Below, piece after piece: positions 1-8,033 of a DNA stretch of 62,561 nucleotides (within the stretch, counting starts at the first letter, position 1; each line of letters starts with the position of its first letter). Position numbers and translations under genes: made by a program. Location of the stretch: NCBI GenBank assembly GCA_945870025.1, contig CAMBQN010000016.1:1-62561 (forward strand). Direction: 5' to 3'. The DNA is from Akkermansia muciniphila (GTDB taxonomy: Bacteria > Verrucomicrobiota > Kiritimatiellia > RFP12 > JAAYNR01). The notes below the pieces were generated by a model, which ran no database searches, was not told where the DNA came from, and saw only the letters and a program-made list of their open reading frames with translations.

Positions 1-2
1 TG

Positions 3-122
3 CTCTGGTCCAAGAAAGGGATAAAAGCACTGCTTCAGTTCCGTATCGCCTACATGTCAGGCCGATACGATGATCTCTGGAAGTATATCATCGGGGACCA
101 CCAACAGGTGAAAGTGGCCTGA
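3..122 (+). pseudogene. C-terminal tail of a transposase-like protein (cut by window edge)
   Basis: The frame opening at base 3 is open from the window edge to a TGA at 120-122 and gives 39 residues beginning LWSKKGIKALLQFR and ending in a basic/polar tail. The pattern 'W-S-x-x-G-x-x-A-L-L-Q-x-R' with a following 'GRYDDLW' resembles the C-terminal end of ISKra4-type transposases as I remember them. Only the last part is visible, so it cannot be said whether the gene is intact outside the window. No terminal inverted repeat can be delimited downstream. Confidence 0.4.
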
Positions 123-174
123 TCCACAAAAAAATGACTTTGCACCCGTCAAGGGTGGAACGGTGGTGATCGGA

Positions 175-202
175 TTGACTCCCTCCCGCAACCTGTTATG
201 AT
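175..202 (+). promoter_or_regulatory. Probable sigma-70 promoter of the corrinoid activator-larC pair
   Basis: TTGACT at 175-180 and TATGAT at 197-202 are separated by 16 bp, close to the -35/-10 consensus. A start point near 209 would give a leader of about 108 nt before the ATG at 317. The leader is GC-rich and contains a small hairpin (CACCGGC/GCCGGGTG around 282-300). I do not recognise a riboswitch. Confidence 0.6.
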
Positions 203-316
203 TACACCGTTGCATGCATTCTCAGGGCGGTGGGGGTTGCGCGCGGGTGCGGCTTGCCCAATAACCGGATTGTTTGGCTCACACCGGCTGCGCCGGGTGC
301 AGGGTGGCGGAGGACT

Positions 317-2164
317 ATGGAGACTCAAATTCGCGTGACGTTCCAGCCGCATGGCCGGTCGGTGTCGGTCTTGAGCGGAACGACAATTTTGGAGGCTGCG
401 GCCCGTGCCGGGCTGGTGATCGAGACGCCGTGCGGCGGCGCCGGAACCTGCGGCAAATGCCGGGTCCGGGTCATGCAGGGATGCGGCGCAGCGACTGCGT
501 CTGACGAGCGGGTTTTTTCCTCGGAGGAATTGCGGGAGGGCTGGCGGTTGGCATGCCGCACGGTGATCGCTTGCGAGACGGTGGTCGTCGTCCCGCTGGC
601 ATCCCTGTTCGGCGGCGAGCACCAGATCTTGGCAACCTCCGATTCCGGTACGACGCCGGAGATCCTCCCCGATATCCGCAAGATTCATGTGGCACTGGCT
701 CCGCCCACGCTGATCGACGATGCACCGGATCTGCTGCGTCTGGAACACGCCATCGGCCCGTTCAAGGCCAGTCTGTCGCTGATCCGCCACGTGTCCGCCA
801 CGCTGCGCGCAAACGGGTTTGCAGGCACCGCCGTTCTCGCCAATCACCACCTGATTGATTTCGAGGCCGGGGACACCCGTGAGCGATGTTTCGGCGTGGC
901 CTTCGACATCGGCACGACGACCTTGGTCGGAACCTTGCTCAATCTGTGCACCGGCGACAAGCTCGGGGTCGTCTCGCGGATGAATCCGCAAGTCAGCTTC
1001 GGCGATGACGTGCTGTCGCGCATCCATCATGCGGCCTCTTGCGGAAACTGCCTCGACGAGATGCGGCTTGCGCTGACGAATGAGGTGTCGGGCATGATCG
1101 ATGCACTGTGCGCGGGCGCGACCATCTCCCGCGAAAACATTTATGCGGCGGCTTTTGCCGGCAATACGACCATGGAGCACATTCTGTGCGGACTCAATCC
1201 GGCGCAAATGGGGGAGACGCCGTTTGTACCGATGCACGCGCGGGGGCTGCTCGTTCCCGCGAGCGAGCTGGGCATTCCCATCCATCATGGTGCGCAGGCG
1301 TATGTTTTTCCCATCATCGGCGGATTCGTGGGCGGCGATACGGTCGCCGGCATGCTGGCGACCCGGATTGATCGACATGAGGGGACAGCGCTGCTGGTGG
1401 ACATCGGCACCAACGGCGAGATTGTGCTGTCCCACAATGGCGTCTTTTACGCCGCCTCGACGGCGGCTGGCCCCGCCTTTGAAGGCGCCCGCATCGCCTG
1501 CGGCATGCGGGGTACACACGGCGCGATCGAGAAGGTGGTGTTTGATGATGACGTGCGGCTGGAGGTCATCGGCAACGTCGCGCCCACCGGCATCTGTGGC
1601 AGCGGCCTGATCGATCTGATCTCCGAGCTGCTCGCCTGCGGCATCGTCACTCCGGAAGGGCAGATGCTGGCGCCGGACGAGCTGCCGGGCACGCTGGCGC
1701 CCGCGCTGGCCAGACGGGTGCGGGCCGACGAAAATGGCAGCATCAGTTTTGTCCTGTCCGAGGCGGGAGCGGGCTGCGGGTCTTCCCCCGTGGCGCTCAC
1801 CCAGCGCGATGTGCGCGAAGTGCAGCTCGGCAGCGGAGCGGTGCGGGCGGGCATCATTCTGCTTTTGCGGCAGGCCGGGTTGGACGTGTCGGATCTCGGC
1901 ATTGTGCTGATCGCTGGCGGCTTCGGCAACTTCATCCGGCGCAGCAGCGCGCAGCGCATCGGCCTGTTGCCCGGGGGGATCGATCACACGCGCATCCGTT
2001 ACGTGGGCAACGTGTCGCTGGCCGGGGCACAGGCCGCACTGCTGTCCGGGGATGCGCGGCGACTCGGTGAAGACCTGGCGCGGCGCGTCAAGCATGTGGA
2101 ACTCTCCACGATGGATGGCTTTCAGGACGCCTTTGCGGACGCGATGTTTTTTCCCAGGAGTTAA
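317..2164 (+). CDS. RACo-like ATP-dependent reductive activator of corrinoid proteins (2Fe-2S, ASKHA/DUF4445)
   Basis: 615 aa. The start at ATG 317 is chosen because GGAGG sits just upstream; the frame stays open to about 230 but without a ribosome site. Residues 1-95 form a plant-type [2Fe-2S] ferredoxin with the Cys pattern CGGAGTCGKC and a fourth Cys in LACRT. The rest is the large ASKHA-type region with phosphate-binding segments such as FDIGTTTLVGTL and LVDIGTNGEI. Proteins of this build (RACo, RamA) reduce Co(II) corrinoid that has become inactive back to Co(I) at the cost of ATP. A corrinoid protein lies at 13409 and a URO-D-type methyltransferase at 34703, which fits this role. larC follows after 2 nt, so the two are likely cotranscribed. 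Confidence 0.85.
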   Translation: METQIRVTFQPHGRSVSVLSGTTILEAAARAGLVIETPCGGAGTCGKCRVRVMQGCGAATASDERVFSSEELREGWRLACRTVIACETVVVVPLASLFGGEHQILATSDSGTTPEILPDIRKIHVALAPPTLIDDAPDLLRLEHAIGPFKASLSLIRHVSATLRANGFAGTAVLANHHLIDFEAGDTRERCFGVAFDIGTTTLVGTLLNLCTGDKLGVVSRMNPQVSFGDDVLSRIHHAASCGNCLDEMRLALTNEVSGMIDALCAGATISRENIYAAAFAGNTTMEHILCGLNPAQMGETPFVPMHARGLLVPASELGIPIHHGAQAYVFPIIGGFVGGDTVAGMLATRIDRHEGTALLVDIGTNGEIVLSHNGVFYAASTAAGPAFEGARIACGMRGTHGAIEKVVFDDDVRLEVIGNVAPTGICGSGLIDLISELLACGIVTPEGQMLAPDELPGTLAPALARRVRADENGSISFVLSEAGAGCGSSPVALTQRDVREVQLGSGAVRAGIILLLRQAGLDVSDLGIVLIAGGFGNFIRRSSAQRIGLLPGGIDHTRIRYVGNVSLAGAQAALLSGDARRLGEDLARRVKHVELSTMDGFQDAFADAMFFPRS

Positions 2165-2166
2165 CG

Positions 2167-3405
2167 ATGCGCTTTATTCGTTTCGATCCCATCGGCGGCG
2201 CTTCGGGCGACATGATCCTCGGCGCTCTGGCCGGGATCGGTGCCGACTTGCGCGGCATCTTCCAAGAACTGTCCGCCCAACTTCCGGAACCCGTCGCGGT
2301 GGATGTCTCGCCGGCCGATTCCCACGGCCTCCACGGCGTCCGCGCGTCGGTTTCCACCGAACCGGACGTACACGATCGATGGGTGGACGTCCCGACGCCA
2401 TCCGGCGATGCGCACGACCGGAATCACCATCCGCATCCCGAACACCGGACGTTGGCCGACGTAGAAAAACTCCTCGCCGGGCGACATCCGCTCGCGCTGC
2501 ACGTGTTCGAACGTCTGGCCGAAGCCGAGGGGCGGATTCATGACAAGGCGCCTGACGCCGTACACTTCCACGAGGTCGGCGCGCTCGACGCGATCGCCGA
2601 CATCACCGGCGCCTGTCTTGCCCTGCGTCAGCTCGGTGTGGACGGTATTTCGGTGGGTCCCCTCCCCTGCGGCATCGGCACACTCACCTGCGCGCACGGC
2701 ATCATGCCCAACCCCGCGCCGGCCACGCTGCTGTTGCTCGAAGGGATGGAAACCGTGCAGACCGATGAGCCTTCCGAGCTGGTCACCCCCACCGCGGCGG
2801 CCTTGTTTGCCACGTGGACGCGCGAGCTGTCCACACCTCCGCCGCGCCTGCGGGTGATCCGCAGTGCATTCGGATTTGGCCGACGCACCCTCGCCGGTCG
2901 TCCCAACGCCCTGCGTGCCACGTTACTGGAAACCGCAGCGGCCGGATCAAGCCCCGATAGGTCCGGGACGGAATCCGATCTCTGCGTCCTGGAGGCGAAC
3001 CTCGATGACTGCAACCCGCAATGGGTGGGTGACCTGATCGCCCGCGCCCTGGCTGCGGGCGCCTGCGATGCGTGGGCGACCCCGGCCACGTTCAAGAAGG
3101 CGCGTCCCGGAATCGTTTTCTCCGTCTTGGCACCCATCGGACTCATCGCGGCGATCGAGGCGCTTGTATTCACCGCGACCACGACATTCGGCGTGCGCCG
3201 TTATACGGTCTCCCGCACCATCCTCGACCGCCGTTTTGAGACGGCCTCCACGCCTTGGGGGTCGGTGCGGGTCAAGATCGGCTCGCGTGACGGACGGGAT
3301 CTGACGCGGACGCCGGAATACGAAGACTGCGCCCGTTTGGCCGATACCGCCGGAATCACACCCCGGCAGGTTTACGAAGCGGCGGCAACCCGCCCGCACA
3401 ATTGA
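2167..3405 (+). CDS. larC: LarC nickel-pincer cofactor insertion protein, single unsplit ORF
   Basis: 412 aa, start ATG 2167 with AGGAG overlapping the stop of the preceding gene. The N-terminal DPIGGASGDMILGAL, the VHFHEVGALDAIADI block and the ELVTPTAAALF block are hallmarks of the LarC (DUF111) family. LarC inserts nickel into pyridinium-bis-thiocarboxylate mononucleotide, the last step in making the nickel pincer cofactor of lactate racemase and related enzymes. In some lactobacilli larC is split and joined by ribosomal frameshifting; here both halves are in one frame. larB, larE and a LarA-type enzyme are not in the window. The last 50 nt overlap the convergent rsmE gene. Confidence 0.88.
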   Translation: MRFIRFDPIGGASGDMILGALAGIGADLRGIFQELSAQLPEPVAVDVSPADSHGLHGVRASVSTEPDVHDRWVDVPTPSGDAHDRNHHPHPEHRTLADVEKLLAGRHPLALHVFERLAEAEGRIHDKAPDAVHFHEVGALDAIADITGACLALRQLGVDGISVGPLPCGIGTLTCAHGIMPNPAPATLLLLEGMETVQTDEPSELVTPTAAALFATWTRELSTPPPRLRVIRSAFGFGRRTLAGRPNALRATLLETAAAGSSPDRSGTESDLCVLEANLDDCNPQWVGDLIARALAAGACDAWATPATFKKARPGIVFSVLAPIGLIAAIEALVFTATTTFGVRRYTVSRTILDRRFETASTPWGSVRVKIGSRDGRDLTRTPEYEDCARLADTAGITPRQVYEAAATRPHN

Positions 3406-4147
3406 ATGACGCATCAATCGGATCATAAACTTGGCCCAGCGTGGCCAGCAAAGCCACGCACGCGGTGTCGGTGCGGAGGATTCTGCGCCCCAGGGAGAGT
3501 CGCCGAAAGCCGTGCGCCTCAAACAGCGCCACTTCGTCATCGATCCAGCCGCCCTCGGGGCCGACCGCTATCACCGGGCGACGTCCATCCGAGACCGTCG
3601 GCCATCCCGATTCGGCCGAAGGCACCGCATCCGGGTGCGCGATGAAGCAAACCGCTCCCGCCGCAATCGCGGGCAGCCTCAATTCGGCAAAGCGTTTCAG
3701 CTTCGGCTCGATGAAAATCTCCGGAACCTGGGTTGTCCCGGCCTGCATCAATCCTTCGATGAGGAGTGGACGGTAGGTTTCTGGAAGCAGTCCATGACTG
3801 CTGAAATAGCAGGCCTCGACCCGCGCCGCGTGGATCAGAAACAACCGTCCGACGCCCAGAGCCGCGACTTGCGCCCACAGCCGTTTCAGGACACGCGGAC
3901 GTGGCATCGCCAGGATCAGGTCGCACCACGGCTTGGGGCTTTCGCCCTCCAGTGTTAGCACCAGTTCGACACCCGATGCGTCGCAGCGGACGACCTCACC
4001 GGAACCGAGTTTGCCGTCGGCAACGCCAATCTTCAACGGCTGTCCCACGGTCGCGCCCAGCACATTCCGTATATGGTCGGCGCGGTTGTCACGCAGCTCG
4101 ACGCGGCCGTTCTGAATCTCCCCGGCCTCGATCAGAATCCGGTTCAC
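3356..4147 (-). CDS. rsmE: 16S rRNA m3U1498 methyltransferase RsmE
   Basis: 263 aa with GTG start at 4147 that overlaps the dapF stop (GTGA), implying coupled translation. The N-terminal PUA-like part contains DNRADHIRNVLGATVGQ. The C-terminal SPOUT/trefoil-knot part contains VGPEGGWIDDEV and LSLGRRILRTDTA, the SAM-binding loops of RsmE. It methylates N3 of U1498 in 16S rRNA. After the usual end the protein runs on about 30 residues and its 3' end lies inside the 3' end of larC on the other strand. Confidence 0.9.
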   Translation of the reverse strand: MNRILIEAGEIQNGRVELRDNRADHIRNVLGATVGQPLKIGVADGKLGSGEVVRCDASGVELVLTLEGESPKPWCDLILAMPRPRVLKRLWAQVAALGVGRLFLIHAARVEACYFSSHGLLPETYRPLLIEGLMQAGTTQVPEIFIEPKLKRFAELRLPAIAAGAVCFIAHPDAVPSAESGWPTVSDGRRPVIAVGPEGGWIDDEVALFEAHGFRRLSLGRRILRTDTACVALLATLGQVYDPIDASFNCAGGLPPLRKPAGV

Positions 4148-4974
4148 TCCATCTCCCGTTCCAGTCCATCCAGGTCGATCTCGCCGGTGAAGACCTCCCG
4201 CGCCGGGCCGGTGAGGGTCAGTCCCGTGCATTTGCGATCGCGCCAGTCGCCGCCGATGATCAGCTCATAGCCCGTGGGCGTGCGGGCGTGGATCGGCAGG
4301 GTCAATCCGATCCGCTCGACCGCCGCGACCGCGCAAGCCACGGCACCTGTACCGCAGGCACCCGACTCCCCTTCGACGCCCCGTTCATAGGTCCGCATGG
4401 CGAGCCGGTCGGGCGCGCGGTACACGACAAAGTCGACATTCGTCCCCTCGGGATCGAACATCGGGTGCTGCCGCAGCGCGCGGCCCCAGGTGAGGATGTC
4501 GACCGACGCGAGGTCGTCAACCGGAACAACAAAATGCGGCACTCCGGTGTTCATGAAATCGCCTGTAAACGTCCGGCCGGCCGCCTGCACGGCCAGCCCG
4601 TAGGTCTTCCTAGTCGGCTCGGGCATCCACACCTTCACCCCCTGGGGCACCAGTTCCGCGTCCATCAGCCCGCACATCGTCTCCAGGGTCATGGCCCGTC
4701 CCGCCGCGCCGATGCCGTGCGCAAACGCCGCCGCGCAGCGCGAGCCGTTGCCGCACATTTCCACCTCGGTTCCGTCGGGGTTGAGAAACCTCATGCGGAA
4801 ATCGGCCTTGTCTGAAGACTGGATCAAGATGATCCCCTCGCAGCCGACGCCAACCCGTCGCGCAGCCAGGGCGGCCATCAGAAAATGATCCTGCCAGGGG
4901 ACCAGCCCTTGACGGTCGTCAATCATGATGAAGTCGTTGCCTGCACCGTGCATCTTGGTGAATGCGATCTTCAT
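4144..4974 (-). CDS. dapF: Diaminopimelate epimerase
   Basis: 276 aa, ATG 4974 preceded by GGGAGG. It begins with the family signature TKMHGAGNDFIMID. The two catalytic cysteines are seen in MCGNGSRC (about residue 75) and in ESGACGTGAVA (about residue 215). The enzyme converts LL- to meso-diaminopimelate for lysine and peptidoglycan. It lies 22 nt after the S41 protease gene and overlaps rsmE by 4 nt. Confidence 0.94.
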   Translation of the reverse strand: MKIAFTKMHGAGNDFIMIDDRQGLVPWQDHFLMAALAARRVGVGCEGIILIQSSDKADFRMRFLNPDGTEVEMCGNGSRCAAAFAHGIGAAGRAMTLETMCGLMDAELVPQGVKVWMPEPTRKTYGLAVQAAGRTFTGDFMNTGVPHFVVPVDDLASVDILTWGRALRQHPMFDPEGTNVDFVVYRAPDRLAMRTYERGVEGESGACGTGAVACAVAAVERIGLTLPIHARTPTGYELIIGGDWRDRKCTGLTLTGPAREVFTGEIDLDGLEREME

Positions 4975-4996
4975 GATGCCTCCCTTTTCCGAACGT

Positions 4997-7198
4997 TTAC
5001 TCTTTGCCGAACACCCGGAGCATCAGCGCGCGCAAATCATTGGAAGACGGGTCGGACGGCACCTCCGAAGCCGCGCTAACGTCGACCAGATCCGACAAGA
5101 TGGACAGGGCTTCTCGGAGAATCAGGTCATCTTCCTGACTTTTGCGCCCCGTCCGGGTCGCGCCCTCCTCCGCTTCCTGCATTTTGCGCATTTCCCGTTC
5201 GGCGGCGGCCTGGGCGCGCCGCGCCTGCCGTTCAAGGGGGATCGTGGTGTTCTCAGACATTTCACGCACATGCTGCACGAGCCGGCTGTAGATCCGATAC
5301 CGTTTGTTCGCCGCCAGTCTTTCTGCTGCGCGGGCGCGCAGCTCGGGGATCCAGGCCCGCATGTCAAAGATCGGGGCATAGACCGCTTCGGGAACCTGCG
5401 TCCAGGGCAGCGGATTCGTGAGCTGGTCTTCACCGATCTCCAGGGCGTCCAGGAGCGACGGCACCACCACGTCCGGCACCACGCCGCGCAACTGGGTTGA
5501 CGCGCCGTTCACCCGGTAATAGTTGGCGGTCGTCAGCTTGAGCGACCCCGACTTGGATCCGTTCAAGGGGAGGACGGACTGCACTGAACCCTTGCCGTGC
5601 GTCTTGGAATCGCCCACAATGACCGCCCGGCCATAATCCTGCAGGGCGCCGGCCACGATCTCCGAGGCCGACGCGCTGGTGCGGTTGACGAGGGTGACCA
5701 GAGGCTTGCGAAATGCCGGGCCCGCTCCGGAATTGGGCAGGGTCAACACCTGAACCTGCCAGGCTTCGCGCACCTGGACCACAGGCCCCTCACGCAGAAA
5801 AAGCCCGGCCAGATTGACGGCCTCGCGCAACATCCCGCCGCCGTTATTGCGCAGGTCCAGCACCAAGCCTTCCACCTTCGCGTCATTCAGCCGCGCGATC
5901 TCCCGCGCCACATCCAACGCACAGCTCCGGTATCCCGGCGTATTCGGCGGTTGCATCGATCCATAGAACACCGGTAACGCGATCACCCCCAACGCGCGCT
6001 CCCGTCCGTCTGAAAGCGTGATCCGCTCTACCCGGCCGGTGGCGGCCTGCTCCTGCAGATTCACATCATCGCGAACGAGGTCCACCCGCCGCGTGGTGGC
6101 TCCCGTCGGATCAGAAGCCGAGACCACCAGCAGCACGACCCGAGATCCCTTCTTGCCTCGAATCTTGAGCACGGCCTTGCTGAGCGGCAGGTGGAGAATG
6201 TCTTCGATCGGCTCGTCGCCCTGACCGACGCCGATGATCTTGTCGTTGGGGCGCAGCCGGATGTCACGCGTATCGCGCGCGGCCGGCCCGCCGGGAATGA
6301 GATCGACAATCAGCGCCGTGCCGTCCTCGGGACGCAGCGTCGCGCCAATCCCGCTCAGCGACAGGTTCATTTCAATTTCAAAGTCCTCGCGTTTCTCCGG
6401 CGAGAGATAATCCGAATGCGGATCATAGGCGGCCGTGAGCGCACTCATGTACCGCTGGAAGACCCAATCCGAATCGCTGTCGTCCAGAACGATCTTGAAC
6501 TGCTCGTAGCGCTGTCTGACGAACTGCTCGGGGGTGCGAGCCAGCAGTTTGATCGCGGCCGCCTCGATTGCGGCGGCCGGGTCATTGCCTGCGGAAGCCG
6601 GCTCCGTGGCTGCGGCGGCCACATTGGTCAGGGCCGCGGCTGCGGCCGCGTCCCGTTTTTCCGAATCCCCTTCTCGGGCCAGCAAAAAGCCCAGATACTC
6701 ATTCTTGATCCGCCGCCGCCAGAGGTCGTCCTGATCCGCAACCGATGCGGGCCAGACAGCGTCTTTCCGCTTCCAGTTGAAGGACTCGTCAACCGAGAAA
6801 TCAATCGGGCGGGCGAGCATATTCGTGACAAAGACAAACCGCTCATTGAGCCGCTCGCGAAATACGGCAAAGACATCGTAGGCGAACTGCACGTCGCCGC
6901 TTTTGAGCGCATCGTCAAGCTTATAAAGCATGGGTTCAAAGCGCGCGAGGTCTTCCTGCCGGAAATACGCCCGATCATAGTCGATGGCCGTGAGCAGATT
7001 GGTCCATGCGCGCGCCGAGAGGGCGTCGTCGAACCGCTGTTGCAACAGGTGCCCCCGCTGCATCGCGCCCACGATCTGACGAACAACCGCCGCAAAATGA
7101 GGCTGCGGCTGAAGCGGACCTCGGCCCGGCTCCGCAGCCGCCCGACACGAGGCGCACACCAGCATGATAAGCGCCACACCATACAGCTTTCGCATCAT
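4997..7198 (-). CDS. Tail-specific protease, S41 family (Prc/CtpA-like), exported
   Basis: 733 aa. Start ATG 7198 (a second ATG follows at 7195) with GAGGAG upstream. A signal peptide covers roughly residues 1-22. A long helical N-terminal domain is followed by a PDZ domain near residues 280-360, then the S41 catalytic core. Ser in NRTSASASEI and Lys in KTHGKGSVQ are the expected Ser/Lys dyad. The C-terminal region is charged and partly coiled coil, as in Prc. The length is close to that of Prc-type proteases rather than short CtpA. Probable role: processing or degradation of periplasmic proteins from their C termini. Confidence 0.87.
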   Translation of the reverse strand: MMRKLYGVALIMLVCASCRAAAEPGRGPLQPQPHFAAVVRQIVGAMQRGHLLQQRFDDALSARAWTNLLTAIDYDRAYFRQEDLARFEPMLYKLDDALKSGDVQFAYDVFAVFRERLNERFVFVTNMLARPIDFSVDESFNWKRKDAVWPASVADQDDLWRRRIKNEYLGFLLAREGDSEKRDAAAAAALTNVAAAATEPASAGNDPAAAIEAAAIKLLARTPEQFVRQRYEQFKIVLDDSDSDWVFQRYMSALTAAYDPHSDYLSPEKREDFEIEMNLSLSGIGATLRPEDGTALIVDLIPGGPAARDTRDIRLRPNDKIIGVGQGDEPIEDILHLPLSKAVLKIRGKKGSRVVLLVVSASDPTGATTRRVDLVRDDVNLQEQAATGRVERITLSDGRERALGVIALPVFYGSMQPPNTPGYRSCALDVAREIARLNDAKVEGLVLDLRNNGGGMLREAVNLAGLFLREGPVVQVREAWQVQVLTLPNSGAGPAFRKPLVTLVNRTSASASEIVAGALQDYGRAVIVGDSKTHGKGSVQSVLPLNGSKSGSLKLTTANYYRVNGASTQLRGVVPDVVVPSLLDALEIGEDQLTNPLPWTQVPEAVYAPIFDMRAWIPELRARAAERLAANKRYRIYSRLVQHVREMSENTTIPLERQARRAQAAAEREMRKMQEAEEGATRTGRKSQEDDLILREALSILSDLVDVSAASEVPSDPSSNDLRALMLRVFGKE

Positions 7199-7237
7199 TA
7201 ATTCTCTCCTCAGGTCAGCGGCGCCCGTGTGCCGCCC

Positions 7238-7972
7238 TTACAACGCCTGTCTCAAAATTTCGACGATCCGGATGCGGTCGTCGTCCGAAATCGGGGTGAC
7301 CGTGTCGGACGACACCGTCGAATACAATCGGCTAATGCCGCAGACCTCTACCTCGCCAATCCTAGCCGCGCCGTCCGCAAAACCACTTCCGGCGAAGCAC
7401 AGCAACGGATGCACTGGAGGCACGCCAGGCAATCGCCGCGCCAAGTCTCCGACGACCTGTGCGGCCAAGCGTCGGACCTGTTCGACCGGATCATGCGACG
7501 GCGGCGCCCCGTCAAACAGGACTTTCGTCGTTCCGACCTCCACTCGGCCGTCCCAACACTTGGTCTCGACCACCCACACCCCCGAGGGTCCCACGACGAC
7601 ATGGTCGATATCCCCTGCGCCGGAACCCCGCTGCCCGGTGCCACCGTCGACGCCGTGGAACACCGCGAATTCCCCGGGCAGATTGGCCAATACAGCCGCC
7701 ACTCGCTCCTCGCCGCGCGCGCCCTTGAAAAACGAGCGCACCCGCCTCATGCTCCTCGCCGACGCGACAATCAGCACGACCGCCGCAGCAATAAAGAACG
7801 CTCCAGACGTAACGACCCGCGGTCCGGCCAGCAAGCCGACGGCCACGCCGGCCAACCACACGCCGGCCAACACCGGCCACAACGCACGCATCAACCCCGT
7901 CAGGCGCGCACGATCACCCGGTTCTCCGTAAACCGCCGCCTTCCCTTCCGCTCGTGTTAGTGCTCGTTCCAT
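7238..7972 (-). CDS. Membrane protein with NERD (nuclease-related) domain
   Basis: 244 aa, ATG 7972 with AGAGG nearby. Two hydrophobic segments lie at about residues 27-48 and 55-75. The remainder is a NERD domain with GARGEERVAAVL, the core GDIDHVVVGPSGVWVVETK and a C-terminal Cys-containing region. The D...E-x-K arrangement resembles a PD-(D/E)XK nuclease core, but NERD function is largely unknown. It sits in the same minus-strand run as the ABC/GldG/DUF4340 genes and the S41 protease, 61 nt after DUF4340. Confidence 0.78.
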   Translation of the reverse strand: MERALTRAEGKAAVYGEPGDRARLTGLMRALWPVLAGVWLAGVAVGLLAGPRVVTSGAFFIAAAVVLIVASARSMRRVRSFFKGARGEERVAAVLANLPGEFAVFHGVDGGTGQRGSGAGDIDHVVVGPSGVWVVETKCWDGRVEVGTTKVLFDGAPPSHDPVEQVRRLAAQVVGDLARRLPGVPPVHPLLCFAGSGFADGAARIGEVEVCGISRLYSTVSSDTVTPISDDDRIRIVEILRQAL

Positions 7973-8033
7973 AGGCCTCTTCTAGATAAAGATGAGATTA
8001 TCCCCTATTCCGGCCTGTTCTGGCAAGTCACGT

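Noticed and set aside
149-2095. 648-codon open frame on the minus strand opposite the corrinoid activator
   Set aside because: It is a shadow of a GC-rich gene on the + strand with clear ferredoxin and ASKHA motifs; the antisense protein is Arg/His-rich without domains.
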